Assembly (NCBI RefSeq): GCF_017876575.1
Contig: NZ_JAGIOE010000001.1
Coordinates: 1,178,001 to 1,242,000 of the forward strand
Direction of reading: 5' to 3'
Length of the DNA: 64,000 nt
Origin: Paeniglutamicibacter psychrophenolicus
GTDB lineage: Bacteria; Actinomycetota; Actinomycetes; Actinomycetales; Micrococcaceae
Positions 1 to 8,617 of the stretch are shown here, one piece after another. The notes beneath the pieces were generated by a model that saw only the letters and a program-made list of their open reading frames with translations, was not told the origin of the DNA and did no database searches. The position numbers were made by a program, and so were the translations under genes. Numbering within the stretch: the stretch's first letter is position 1; every line of letters starts with the position of its first letter.

Positions 1-1500
1 CGTGGCCATGATGCCCTGGGCCATTGCGTTGGTGTAGTGCCCGATCAATGCCTGGGCGTCCTCGTTCTCGCCTTCCAGCAGCGCATCTCCGCGGGTGCGC
101 AGCTCACGCCAGAGCTCGGTGAGCTGGGCGGCGCCGGGGGCCGCGTCGGTGGCGGCCAGGGCCTCGAGCTTGGCTTCCATGTCCGCGGCGATTCCCCTGT
201 GGGCGCCGTACTGCTTCATGCAGCGCAGCACGTCCAGCGCGATGACGTTGGAGGAACCCTCCCAGATGGAGCCCAGGTGCGAGTCGCGCAGCAGGCGGGA
301 GTTGGGCCAGTCCTCGATGTAGCCGTTGCCGCCGCGGACCTCCATGGCCTCGCCGGTGACCCAGCGGGCCTTCTTGCAGACGTAGTGCTTGGCTATCGGG
401 GTCAGCACGCGGATCAGCGACTTGGCGTTCTCGTCCCCGGCGTCTGCCTTCTGCAGCATGTCGCCGGAGTGGAAGATCAGCCCGAGGGCCGCCTCGGTTT
501 CCAGGGCCAGCGGCAGGATGGTGTTGCGCATCAGCGGCTGCTGCATGAGCGGCTTGCCGAAGACGACGCGTGACCGGGCGTGCTCCACCGATTCGTGCAC
601 GGCGCGGCGCATGAGCGCCGCGGCACGCATGGCGTTGGACAGGCGCGAGGTGTTGATCATCTCGGCCATCTGCTTGAATCCGCGGTCCAGCTCCCCGACC
701 TGCAGCGCGTAGGCACCATCCAGGGTGATCTCGCCCGAGGGCATCGAGCGGGTGCCGAGCTTGTCCTTGAGCCGGTCGATCACGTACGAGTTGCGGGTGC
801 CGTCCGGCAGCACCTTGGGCAGCATGAACAGGCCAACGCCGCGGGTGGTGTCATCGCCGCCCGGGTACTTGGCCAGGGTCAGCACCACGTCGGCGTCCGG
901 GTTGGAGGTGAACCACTTCTTGCCGGACAGGCGCCAGGCGTCCCCGTCCCGAACCGCCTGGGTTTCGGTCATCGCGATGTCGGTGCCGGCCTGGGTTTCG
1001 GTCATGAACATGCCGCCGGTGAAGCGGGTGTCCGCGTCGGTGGAGGTGAGCCCGTCGATGTAGGGGGCGAAGAGCTCGGGGTCGCCGAACTTGCGCAGCG
1101 TCCGGGCCGCGGCGTCGGTCATAGAGACCGGGCAGGCCAGGCCGAACTCGGCCTGCACGAAGACGTAGCTCATGGCGTACTTGGCCAGGTGCGGGGGGGT
1201 GTTCTCCCAGCCGTGGATGCCGCGGTGCGAGAGCGCCGAGAGGCCGTAGGTCTCGTAGGCGGCCCGGGAGAGCTCGATGTAGCTTGGGTGGTAGGTGATC
1301 TTGTCCACGCGCTTGCCGTCGCGGTCGAAGTGCTCCAGGGTCGGCTTGTTCTTGTCGGCGATGTCGGCCAGCGGGGCCAGGCGTTCGGCGACATCGCGGC
1401 CGAGTTCGGTCAGCACGGGAACGAGCTTCTCGCGGTCCTCGGGGCCGAGGTAGCGTTCGATCAGGGGCAGCAGGGCCGGGTCGCTGGTGGCAAAATTCAT
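1..1500 (-). CDS. AidB-like acyl-CoA dehydrogenase (partial, C-terminus off window)
   Basis: A minus-strand frame opens at ATG 1500 and stays open to the window edge, giving 500 residues without a stop. It carries the flavin-binding acyl-CoA dehydrogenase signature (TETQAGTDIAM, about residues 167-177) and a C-terminal block GGNGYIEDWPNSRLLRD followed by SIWEGSSNVIALDVLR (about 389-425). That block is closest to the AidB branch (AidB has a matching IWEGSGNV motif). AidB-type members are FAD proteins of about 540-600 residues, so only a short C-terminus should be missing. It lies 59 bp downstream of the MHS transporter on the same strand and may be co-transcribed with it. The physiological substrate cannot be told from sequence; a role in alkylation stress is known only for true AidB. 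Confidence 0.85.
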   Translation of the reverse strand, partial: MNFATSDPALLPLIERYLGPEDREKLVPVLTELGRDVAERLAPLADIADKNKPTLEHFDRDGKRVDKITYHPSYIELSRAAYETYGLSALSHRGIHGWENTPPHLAKYAMSYVFVQAEFGLACPVSMTDAAARTLRKFGDPELFAPYIDGLTSTDADTRFTGGMFMTETQAGTDIAMTETQAVRDGDAWRLSGKKWFTSNPDADVVLTLAKYPGGDDTTRGVGLFMLPKVLPDGTRNSYVIDRLKDKLGTRSMPSGEITLDGAYALQVGELDRGFKQMAEMINTSRLSNAMRAAALMRRAVHESVEHARSRVVFGKPLMQQPLMRNTILPLALETEAALGLIFHSGDMLQKADAGDENAKSLIRVLTPIAKHYVCKKARWVTGEAMEVRGGNGYIEDWPNSRLLRDSHLGSIWEGSSNVIALDVLRCMKQYGAHRGIAADMEAKLEALAATDAAPGAAQLTELWRELRTRGDALLEGENEDAQALIGHYTNAMAQGIMAT

Positions 1501-1559
1501 CGGTTTCACGTGTCTTTCAGGATTTGTTGGGAGAAGTGCGGGGTGGGGCCGGAGCGCGA

Positions 1560-2897
1560 CTAGCCGGTGACGGCGTCGACTTCGCGGTTGGCCCAGGCCT
1601 TGCCGCGCAGCAGGACGCTCATGCAGATGATCGACAGCGCCACGTAGCCCAGGGCCAGCAACACCACGGGCCAGATGGAGCCGGTGGAGGTGAGCAACGC
1701 CTGGGAAACGAACGGGGCGGTGCCGGCGAAGACGGCGGTGGAGAGCTGGTAGGCCACGGAGATCCCGGTGTAGCGGATGTGCGTGGGGAACAGCTGGGCC
1801 AGCACCCCGGCCAGGGCGGAGTAGTACATGGCATGCGGTGCGGTGGCCAGCACCATGCCGATCATGGCCAGGGCGAAGTTGCCGGTCTGGATCATGAAGA
1901 ACATCAGCGGCAGCAGCACGATCTCCGGCAGCAGCATCCACAGCACCGCCTTTTTCACGTCGATCTTCGAGGCCAGGATGGCGCCGAAGGGCTGGATGAC
2001 GACCTGGGCGATGAGGGCGACGGTGATGATCTGCAGGAATTCGGTGCGTCCGAAGCCCAGGTCCTTGGTGGCCCAGGACAGGGCGAAGGTGGTCTTCACG
2101 TAGGTGATGGCCACGCCGGCGACGACGGCGCCGACGCCCAGCAGCACCACGCGCCAGTGGTCCTTCATCAGTTCGGCCAGCGGTACGCGCTTCTGGGACT
2201 TGGACTCGACGGCCTTGACCATCTCCGGGGTTTCGGTGATGTGCAGGCGGATGTAGAGGCCAATGATGATCAACACTGCGGAGGCCAGGAAGGGCAGGCG
2301 CCAGCCCCAGGAGTTGAAGGCCTCGTTGCTCAGGAACGTCAGGCCGAGGAAGGCCAGGGTGGCCAGCAGGTTGCCCACGGGCGAGCCCTGCTGGGCGAAG
2401 GCGCCATAGAGGATCTTCTTCTTCGGGGGAGCGAACTCGGTGGCGATAAGCACCGCGCCTCCCCATTCCCCGCCCATGGCCACGCCCTGGATCACGCGCA
2501 GCAGGATCAGCAGGATCGGTGCGGCGACACCGATCTGCGCGTAGGTCGGCAGCAGGCCGACGCCGACGGTTGCGGCTCCCATGAGCAGCAGGGTGGTGAT
2601 GACGGTGTTCTTGCGGCCGAACTTGTCGCCGAAGTGCCCGAAGATGATGCCGCCCAGCGGGCGGGCCAGGAATCCGACGGCGAAGGTCGCGAAGGCGGCC
2701 AGGGTGCCGATGGCCGGCGAGGCGTCGGGGAAGAAGAGCTTGCCGAGCACCAGTGCCGAGGCGGTGCCGTAGATGTAGAAGTCGAACCACTCGATGGTGG
2801 TGCCGACGAAGGCGGCAATGCCTGCCTTGCGGCCCTGCTTCGGATCGATGCCGGCCACCGTCGGGGCGTCCGACTTTGAAGCGTTCCTGGTGCTCAT
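1560..2897 (-). CDS. MHS-family (metabolite:H+ symporter) MFS transporter
   Basis: The 445-residue product is an integral membrane symporter of the MHS branch of the major facilitator superfamily (ShiA/ProP/KgtP-like), which import organic acids or osmolytes with protons. The N-terminal GTTIEWFDFYIYG, the loop motif GHFGDKFGRKN and VIQGVAMGGEWGGAVL are typical. About twelve hydrophobic segments are visible. The start at 2897 (MSTRNASK) is preferred over an upstream in-frame ATG at 2978 because GGAGGA sits about 5 nt before it. It is transcribed divergently from the LysR gene, the usual layout for a LysR-controlled transporter, and the acyl-CoA dehydrogenase follows it. The substrate is unknown; a carboxylate is the best guess. 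Confidence 0.88.
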   Translation of the reverse strand: MSTRNASKSDAPTVAGIDPKQGRKAGIAAFVGTTIEWFDFYIYGTASALVLGKLFFPDASPAIGTLAAFATFAVGFLARPLGGIIFGHFGDKFGRKNTVITTLLLMGAATVGVGLLPTYAQIGVAAPILLILLRVIQGVAMGGEWGGAVLIATEFAPPKKKILYGAFAQQGSPVGNLLATLAFLGLTFLSNEAFNSWGWRLPFLASAVLIIIGLYIRLHITETPEMVKAVESKSQKRVPLAELMKDHWRVVLLGVGAVVAGVAITYVKTTFALSWATKDLGFGRTEFLQIITVALIAQVVIQPFGAILASKIDVKKAVLWMLLPEIVLLPLMFFMIQTGNFALAMIGMVLATAPHAMYYSALAGVLAQLFPTHIRYTGISVAYQLSTAVFAGTAPFVSQALLTSTGSIWPVVLLALGYVALSIICMSVLLRGKAWANREVDAVTG

Positions 2898-3060
2898 GGG
2901 GTTCCTCCGTGGGGTGCGGAAGCTCACTTGCTTCCTGTGTCGCGTATCACTCTTCCACCATTGATCGTTTGAGTCCAAGACATAGTTAGTGGACCATTGT
3001 TGTGAATTGTAGAATAATCAGGTGTTGTCTGCCGTGGGCAACTTAGTGGGTGGGTGTGAT

Positions 3061-3960
3061 ATGGAGATACGTCAATTCGAGGCGTTCCTGGCCGTGGCTC
3101 AGGAGCTGCATTTTGGCCGGGCGGCCGAGAACTTGGTCATGGCCCAGCCCGCACTGAGCAGGATGATCCGCATGCTTGAGAAGGAGCTGGGCACCGAGCT
3201 GTTCGAACGGACCACGCGCAAGGTGCGTCTGACCCCTTCGGGTGAGGCCTTGTTGGAGCCAGCCAAGGCCATCCACGACCAGGTGGACGGCATCAAGCGC
3301 ATCGCCCGCTCGGCCCAGCAGGGCGAGATCGGCAGTGTCAAGGTAGGTTTTGCCGGAACCACCGGGTACTCGATCCTTTCCGCGCTGGCACGCAGCGTGT
3401 CCCGGGGGCACCCGGGGATCAGCCTCGCCTTGCAGCCGCAGATGTATTCGGGAGAGGCGCTGTCCAAGCTGAGGGACGGCGAGATCGACCTGGGGGTGGT
3501 CAGTTCGCCGGCGCCACTGGGGATCTCGACATTGTTGGTAAGCAACGAAACGCTGATGGTTGCGGTGCCCGCCGACCACGAACTGGCGGCGGGAGAAAAG
3601 ATCGGCATCCAAGAGCTGCGCGACCAGCGCTTCATTGCCTATCCGGCCACGCACGGGTCGCGGGTGCGTGACGCGATGATCTCGATCTGCACCGCTGCTG
3701 GATTCGTGCCGCACATTGCCCAGGAAGCCCCGGACCCATACAGCCTCCTGGCGTTGGTCGGGGCCGGCGTCGGGGTCTCGATCGTTGTCGGTTCATCCCG
3801 GCATATCCAAGTGGATGGTGTCACCTACCGTCCGCTGATCGATGCGGGCATGGTGCTGCCGATCGCCTTGGCCTGGAGGGACACCAACCCGTCCCTGGCG
3901 CTGCGGACCGTTGTTGCCCTGGCGAAAGAGGCATTCCCGGCCCAGGTGGCCGGTCACTGA
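3061..3960 (+). CDS. LysR-family transcriptional regulator
   Basis: The 299-residue protein has the LysR N-terminal winged helix-turn-helix (MEIRQFEAFLAVAQELHFGR, then AAENLVMAQPALSRMIRMLE) and a periplasmic-binding-like effector domain from about residue 90. ATG 3061 is chosen because the protein then begins exactly where LysR proteins usually begin; an upstream start at 3022 would add 13 unlikely residues. No strong Shine-Dalgarno precedes it. LysR proteins usually activate a divergent target and repress themselves, so the MHS transporter (start 2897, 163 bp away) is the likely target. The intergenic stretch near 2990-3020 is AT-rich and is where a T-N11-A box would be sought. Confidence 0.9.
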   Translation: MEIRQFEAFLAVAQELHFGRAAENLVMAQPALSRMIRMLEKELGTELFERTTRKVRLTPSGEALLEPAKAIHDQVDGIKRIARSAQQGEIGSVKVGFAGTTGYSILSALARSVSRGHPGISLALQPQMYSGEALSKLRDGEIDLGVVSSPAPLGISTLLVSNETLMVAVPADHELAAGEKIGIQELRDQRFIAYPATHGSRVRDAMISICTAAGFVPHIAQEAPDPYSLLALVGAGVGVSIVVGSSRHIQVDGVTYRPLIDAGMVLPIALAWRDTNPSLALRTVVALAKEAFPAQVAGH

Positions 3961-4003
3961 GGAGGCTCCGCCGGGCTGCGCCAGCCCGGGGCTGGCTTAT
4001 GCG

Positions 4004-4043
4004 GCCCCTGCGTGGAACCGATGACTCGGTGCCACGCAGGGGC
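4004..4043. terminator. Bidirectional hairpin between lysR and tctA
   Basis: A 12-bp perfect inverted repeat (GCCCCTGCGTGG at 4004-4015, CCACGCAGGGGC at 4032-4043) with a 16-nt loop lies between the convergent lysR and tctA genes. The symmetric stem without a clear T-run suits a shared terminator. Confidence 0.65.
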
Positions 4044-4074
4044 GTAGACCAATGATTCGCACGCGAAAGCCGGG

Positions 4075-5580
4075 CTACACGTCCTGGCGGGCGCGGGCGT
4101 TGACCTTGCGCCACGCGGTGTAGACCAACACCAGGGCCAGCACCCCGTAGAGCGTGAGCGTAATCGGAGAGCCAACCAGAATCGAGGCGTCGCCGCCGGA
4201 GGACATCATGGCGTTGCGCAGGCTGGTTTCGGCCAAGGGGCCGAGCACGACGCCGATCATGATCGGTGCCAGCGGGAATCCATGGCGACGCAAGGCAAAA
4301 CCAAGCACGCCAATGAGCAGTACGACCACCAGGTCCGTCACCGCGGCACTGGTGGCATAGACTCCCAGCGCGCAGAAGACGGTGATGCCGCTGTAGAGGT
4401 AGTGCTTGGGAATCAGCAGCAGCTTGGCCCAGAGCGGGGCAAAGGGCAGGTTCAGGATCAGCAGCATGACCAGGCCGATGAAGAGGCTGGCCAGCAGCGC
4501 CCACACCAGGTCGGGATTGCGTTCAAAGAGCATCGGGCCCGGCTGCAAGCCATATTGCTGGAATGCAGCCAGCATGATGGCGGCCGTCGCACTGGTGGGC
4601 AGGCCCAGGGCCAGCAGCGCACCCATCGCGGTGCCGCTGGTTGCATTGCCCGCGGCCTCCGGCCCTGCAACGCCGCGAATGGCACCCTTGCCGAATTGCG
4701 GGTCCTTGCGCTTGCGGTCAAGGGCGCGCTCGGTGCCATAGGCCATGAAGGTCGGCACCTCGGCGCCACCGACGGGAATCACGCCGAAGGGTATGCCGAA
4801 CGCGGTGCCGCGCAACCACGCGGGCAGTGCCTCGCGAAACTCCTTGCGTGAAAGGTACGGACGTCCGGACACCGCGACGGCGGTGAGCTTTTCGTCTCTG
4901 TGGATCCGTGAGGCCACGTGCAGCACCTCGCCCAGGGCAAGGATTCCCACGGTGATCACGATGATCGAGATCCCGTCGAAGAGCTGAGGCACATCGGCGG
5001 TGAACCTGGAAGCACCCGAAATCCCGTCGATGCCAACCACTGCCAATGCCAGCCCGATGGCCAGTGCGGACAGTCCCTTGGCCACGGAATCGGAGACCAC
5101 CGAGGCCGTGGCAATGAAGGCGAACACCGCGAGCGCGAAGTACTCGGCAGGTCCGAACATCACCGCCAGCTCGGCCAGTTTCGGGGCGAAGAACACGACC
5201 AGGGTCGTGGCCAGCAGGCCGCCGATGAACGCGCCGATCGCGCTGGTGGCCAATGCCTGCGGGGCCCGGCCGAGCTTGGCCATGCGGTGCCCCTCGAAGG
5301 TCGTGGCGATGGCGGTGGACCCGCCGGGGGTGTTCATCAGGATCCCCATGGTCGAATCGCCGAAGAGGCCGCCGAAGTAGACCCCGGCGAACATGATGAA
5401 CGCGCCGACCGGGTCCAGGGAGAACGTCACCGGCAGCAGCAGGGCCACCGCCATGGAGGACCCGAGCCCCGGGAGCACGCCGACGGCGGTGCCCAGGAAG
5501 GCGCCGACGAACACCCAGAGCAGGTTGATCGGGGTCAGGGCCTGCGAGAAGCCCTCAAGGAGCAGGGAGAGTGATTCCAT
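4075..5580 (-). CDS. tctA: Tripartite tricarboxylate transporter, large permease TctA
   Basis: The 501-residue product is the large (about 12 TM) membrane subunit of a TctABC secondary transporter, which takes up citrate or related tricarboxylates with a periplasmic-type binding protein. Family blocks are plain: [20 protein letters not shown] near residues 27-46, [20 protein letters not shown] near 74-93, and a second half with [14 protein letters not shown]. Its start overlaps the tctB stop by one base (TAATG), showing translational coupling. The operon order is tctC-uspA-tctB-tctA. The length matches the family (about 500). Confidence 0.95.
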   Translation of the reverse strand: MESLSLLLEGFSQALTPINLLWVFVGAFLGTAVGVLPGLGSSMAVALLLPVTFSLDPVGAFIMFAGVYFGGLFGDSTMGILMNTPGGSTAIATTFEGHRMAKLGRAPQALATSAIGAFIGGLLATTLVVFFAPKLAELAVMFGPAEYFALAVFAFIATASVVSDSVAKGLSALAIGLALAVVGIDGISGASRFTADVPQLFDGISIIVITVGILALGEVLHVASRIHRDEKLTAVAVSGRPYLSRKEFREALPAWLRGTAFGIPFGVIPVGGAEVPTFMAYGTERALDRKRKDPQFGKGAIRGVAGPEAAGNATSGTAMGALLALGLPTSATAAIMLAAFQQYGLQPGPMLFERNPDLVWALLASLFIGLVMLLILNLPFAPLWAKLLLIPKHYLYSGITVFCALGVYATSAAVTDLVVVLLIGVLGFALRRHGFPLAPIMIGVVLGPLAETSLRNAMMSSGGDASILVGSPITLTLYGVLALVLVYTAWRKVNARARQDV

Positions 5581-6125
5581 TAGCCGTAGATTCCTTCCAG
5601 GATGCCGCCGGGCAGGGTGAGCCCCAGGCCGGCGCCGAACGCCAATTGGATGAAGGCGGAGAAGACCAAGGCAACGCCGATGTCAAAGACCGGTCGCTTG
5701 CTGCCCAATGCCCGGGCCACGGCCCAGAACAGCAGGGCCGCACTGAGCAGCCAGCCCACGGGGACCAGCAAGAAGGCGAAGGCCAGGAACGCAAAGAACA
5801 CCAGGCTGACGGCCTTCCAGTCCGAGTAGAAGCGGAAGTTGCCCGCCGCGGCCGGCGCCGGTTCCGGCTGCCGGAAGGACTGCAGGACCAGCACGCTGGC
5901 CAGCAGGAAGATGGCAACGGTGATCAGGATCGGGAAAAAGCGCGGTCCCGGGGTCTTGGCGCCCTGCGGGACGTCCATGGTGATGATGCCAAAGGTGAGA
6001 TAGAGGCCCATGGCCAACAAGATGCCTGCAACCACCAGGGAACTGCGCCCGGCCAGGAAGCCGCCCGCAGACGAGGTTGCCGGCGGGGTCCGGTCGATTG
6101 ATTCGGTTGCGGTGTCAGTGCTCAT
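5580..6125 (-). CDS. tctB: Tripartite tricarboxylate transporter, small permease TctB
   Basis: A 181-residue small membrane subunit. After a hydrophilic N-terminus of about 25 residues it has four hydrophobic segments (for example SSLVVAGILLAMGLYLTFGI, then FPILITVAIFLLASVLVLQS), as in TctB. TctB pairs with TctA to form the permease. Its 3' end overlaps tctA by one base and its 5' end overlaps the upstream universal-stress gene by 11 bases, so all four genes are one transcription unit. TctB sequences diverge strongly, so the call rests on topology, size and position. Confidence 0.9.
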   Translation of the reverse strand: MSTDTATESIDRTPPATSSAGGFLAGRSSLVVAGILLAMGLYLTFGIITMDVPQGAKTPGPRFFPILITVAIFLLASVLVLQSFRQPEPAPAAAGNFRFYSDWKAVSLVFFAFLAFAFLLVPVGWLLSAALLFWAVARALGSKRPVFDIGVALVFSAFIQLAFGAGLGLTLPGGILEGIYG

Positions 6126-6495
6126 GGTTCTCCGCCTTGACGCTCAGTACCGGGATGGGCGATCCGAGGATAATGCTCTGAGCGTCGGATCCCAGCAGGA
6201 TCTTGCCGACCCGCGAGCGCGAGCGCACCCCGATGACAACCAGGCGCGCACCGATCTGCGCCCCCAGATCCAACAATTCCTCGGCTGCGTGGTTGGAGCT
6301 TGGCACGCGGGAGAGGAACTGCGTTTGGTTCCCGGCTTCCTCCAAGAGTTCCGGGCTGGGCCAGTCGGTGGCGGCGTCGATGTCAAAGAGCGGGAAGATG
6401 GCCAGCGGCGCATCCAGGAGCGCGGCGAATTCGCGGCCGTGATGCAGGGCGGCCCGGCCTTCGGCGGTTCGGGTGTAGCCAACGAGTACTGTCAT
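6115..6495 (-). CDS. Universal stress protein (UspA family) embedded in the tct operon
   Basis: The 126-residue single-domain protein begins MTVLVGYTRTAEGRAAL, typical of UspA proteins. It ends with the nucleotide-binding stretch GARLVVIGVRSRSRVGKILL followed by GSDAQSIILGSPIPVLSVK, a variant of the ATP-binding G-x2-G-x9-G-S/T motif in which the first glycine spacing is not canonical. It sits between tctC and tctB and overlaps tctB by 11 nt. UspA genes are known next to tct operons in other bacteria, but the role there is not established; sensing energy state or modulating transporter activity is inference. Confidence 0.88.
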   Translation of the reverse strand: MTVLVGYTRTAEGRAALHHGREFAALLDAPLAIFPLFDIDAATDWPSPELLEEAGNQTQFLSRVPSSNHAAEELLDLGAQIGARLVVIGVRSRSRVGKILLGSDAQSIILGSPIPVLSVKAENHEH

Positions 6496-6543
6496 GATGC
6501 TCCAATGCGAGAGGTTCTGGTGGGGTGGGTGGACAGTGTCGGG

Positions 6544-7566
6544 TCAGTAGCCAAGTTCGGTCCAGATGGCGTCGACCGCCTCGGTCTCGTTGGCCAGGAA
6601 CTCCTCGAAATCCGGTCCGGTCAGGAACGTGTCGGTCCACTGGTTGCGGTCGATCGCGTCGGCCCATTCGGGGGTCGCGACGAACTCCGAGACGATGGCC
6701 CGCAGCTCGCTCTTGGTGTCCTCGCTGATGCCCGGCGGGGCTACGATGCCGCGCCAGTTGGTCAATTCGATATTGAAGCCAAGTTCTTTCAGGGTGGGCA
6801 GGTCGATGTCCGGGACGGGTGCGGGAGCGGAGATGGCCAGGGCCTTGAGCCGTCCTGCCTCGATCTGGTCGGCGAAGTCCACCCATCCGGACACCGAGGC
6901 CTTGATGGTTCCGCTCAGCAGTGACGTGGCCAGCTCCCCGCCGCCGGAGTACGCGATGTAGTTCACCGCGGTGGGGTCGATCCCGGAGGCCTGGGCAAGT
7001 TGGGTGATGATCATCTGGTCGACGCTGCCCAGAGAGCCGCCACCGAAGGCGAAGGAGTTGGGATTCTGCTTCCAGTCGGCGACCAGGTCGGCGACCGAGT
7101 CGTAGGGGGAATCGGCAGGGACCACGAGCACGTCGTAATCGTCGGTGAGCCTGGCGATCGGCGTGACGTCCCGGACGGTGGTTTCGGACCCGTTGATGTT
7201 GATGGCGCCGAGCATGGTGATGCCCATGATCATCAGGGTGGTGCTTTCCCCGTCCATGCCGGCGAACTTGTTCAAGCCGATGGTGCCGCCGGCACCGGGG
7301 ATGTTCACGACCTGGGCGTTGTTCACGATTCCCTGGGAGCGCATGGCCTGCTGGGCTTCCCGGGCGGCACCGTCCCAGCCGCCTCCGGCCCCGGCCGGGG
7401 CGATGAGGGTCAGTTGGCTGCGGGCATCCTCGCCGCTGCCGCTGGCCGAGGCGTTGATGGAGGCCAATACGACGGCCGCCGCGCCCAGGATTGCGGCGGT
7501 GGCGGTGCCGGCGCGGCGCAGCCACCGCGGTGCCGTGCGCGGGCGCTTTGTGGGGATCTCCTGCAT
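6544..7566 (-). CDS. tctC: Tripartite tricarboxylate transporter substrate-binding protein TctC
   Basis: The 340-residue extracytoplasmic receptor delivers substrate to TctAB. It has a Sec-type signal (basic PRWLRRAG, hydrophobic ATAAILGAAAVVLASI, likely cleavage after ASA) and no lipobox. Family blocks include APAGAGGGWDGAAREAQQAM near residue 60 and VPGAGGTIGLNKFAG. ATG 7566 is chosen because the signal peptide is then of normal length and AAGGA lies about 10 nt upstream; an in-frame start at 7623 would add 19 residues. It is first in the operon. The AT-rich site at 7638-7657 overlaps its likely promoter, so the divergently conserved GntR regulator probably represses it. Confidence 0.93.
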   Translation of the reverse strand: MQEIPTKRPRTAPRWLRRAGTATAAILGAAAVVLASINASASGSGEDARSQLTLIAPAGAGGGWDGAAREAQQAMRSQGIVNNAQVVNIPGAGGTIGLNKFAGMDGESTTLMIMGITMLGAININGSETTVRDVTPIARLTDDYDVLVVPADSPYDSVADLVADWKQNPNSFAFGGGSLGSVDQMIITQLAQASGIDPTAVNYIAYSGGGELATSLLSGTIKASVSGWVDFADQIEAGRLKALAISAPAPVPDIDLPTLKELGFNIELTNWRGIVAPPGISEDTKSELRAIVSEFVATPEWADAIDRNQWTDTFLTGPDFEEFLANETEAVDAIWTELGY

Positions 7567-7637
7567 GAGGGGACGTCCTTCCGGTGCTGTTTGGTGATTG
7601 CCCCTGCCGGGCGACGGAGTCATCGGGACTCGGAATG

Positions 7638-7657
7638 TTACAAGTTACAAATTATAA
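7638..7657 (-). promoter_or_regulatory. tctC promoter with putative GntR operator
   Basis: The stretch contains two direct TTACAA hexamers (7638-7643 and 7645-7650). The second begins TTACAAATTATAA (7645-7657), a near-palindrome with one mismatch. A TATAAT box reads on the minus strand at 7656-7651, so a bound protein would cover the -10 region. The core AAATTATAA recurs upstream of the aconitase gene at 8580-8594, on the other side of gntR. Assigning it to that GntR protein is inference. Confidence 0.6.
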
Positions 7658-7767
7658 TTAACAGAGCGTAGGGGTGTGGTGCAGCTCATGTCAACCGCGG
7701 CGAAGTTGGCGATGCGCTTGTGGTCGGTTCGCAGCGCAGGAGGCATGGGCGGATTCCTCGCGGCAGC

Positions 7768-7800
7768 AAAAGGCCCGCACCAGAAAGACTGGTGCGGGCC
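7768..7800 (-). terminator. Intrinsic terminator of the gntR gene
   Basis: A perfect 12-bp stem (GGCCCGCACCAG at 7772-7783, CTGGTGCGGGCC at 7789-7800) with a 5-nt loop is followed on the minus strand by TTTT (7771-7768). It lies 36 bp past the gntR stop. Confidence 0.85.
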
Positions 7801-7835
7801 GTTGGGCGGGAGATTCGGAATGGCTGGCGGGCCTG

Positions 7836-8507
7836 CTACGGTTCGCCAGCCGATAGGATGTCGATCGCGCGGCGGCCCAGCGACCCGCGGACGTGGGCGG
7901 TCATGGCAGCCTCGGATGCGGCAACATCCCCGTCGATGACCGCTTTCATGATGGCGCGATGCTCGACGTCGACACGCTTGGTTTCAGCGGCCGAGTCGTG
8001 GCGTTCCCTCAGGCCGATCTGCCGGTAGCGGTCGGCCTTGTCCCAGAGGGATTCAAGGATGTTGACCAGCAGGTCGTTGTGCGAGGCGCGGTAGATGGCA
8101 CGGTGGAACTCGCGGTGTGCACCCAGCGCCTCCAGGTCGGTGCCCCTGCGCAGCGGCTTCATGGCACCCGCGGCTGCCTTGATTGCCGTGATGTCCGACG
8201 CGGTGCGGTGCTCGGCGGCCAGGGCCGCTGCCATGGGATCCAGTCGCTCACGCACCGTGAAGAGATTGCGTGCTTCGGTGTCGGTGAGGGCCGCAACGCA
8301 GGCGTTCTTGTGTGCGTCGATCGTCACCAGCCCCTCGGCATCGAGCCGGCGCAGGGCCTCGCGCATCGGGGTGAGGCTGACCCCGAGCTCGGCGGCCAAT
8401 TTGGATTGTGCCAGTGGTTGGCCTGGAACCAAATCCCCGTTCATGATGCGAAGGCGCACCTGTTCGTAGGCGTAGGCGTTCTTGGTCAGCGTGGGTGGGA
8501 GGCTCAT
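7836..8507 (-). CDS. GntR-family regulator, FadR/FCD subfamily (tct-acn module)
   Basis: The 223-residue protein has a GntR winged helix N-terminus (YEQVRLRIMNGDLVPGQPLA, then SKLAAELGVSLTPMREALRR, about residues 12-55) and an all-helical FCD ligand-binding domain from about 80 (EARNLFTVRERLDPMAAALA, REFHRAIYRASHN). FCD proteins are usually repressors released by a pathway acid. ATG 8507 is preferred over 8546 because the protein then starts close to the helix and AAGGGCGG lies upstream. Its neighbours are the tctC operon downstream and the aconitase gene divergent upstream. The matching AT-rich palindromes at both promoters make it the likely regulator of both. Citrate or an aconitate/isocitrate ligand is a guess. 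Confidence 0.92.
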   Translation of the reverse strand: MSLPPTLTKNAYAYEQVRLRIMNGDLVPGQPLAQSKLAAELGVSLTPMREALRRLDAEGLVTIDAHKNACVAALTDTEARNLFTVRERLDPMAAALAAEHRTASDITAIKAAAGAMKPLRRGTDLEALGAHREFHRAIYRASHNDLLVNILESLWDKADRYRQIGLRERHDSAAETKRVDVEHRAIMKAVIDGDVAASEAAMTAHVRGSLGRRAIDILSAGEP

Positions 8508-8558
8508 GTGCCACCGCCCTTTCAATAGGAATCCGTGCTCCAACAATAACCGGGAAGC

Positions 8559-8594
8559 GTGATAGCCTGCACCCTAGACTTTATAAATTATAAA
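8559..8594 (+). promoter_or_regulatory. Aconitase promoter overlapped by an AT-rich palindromic operator
   Basis: GTGATA (8559-8564) and TATAAA (8582-8587) are separated by 17 nt and make a plausible -35/-10 pair. The -10 lies inside TTTATAAATTATAAA (8580-8594), a perfect 7-bp inverted repeat around one central base. Occupancy would block RNA polymerase. The site shares its core with 7645-7657. Confidence 0.6.
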
Positions 8595-8617
8595 ACTTGA
8601 TGCGAGAGGGGACGCCC

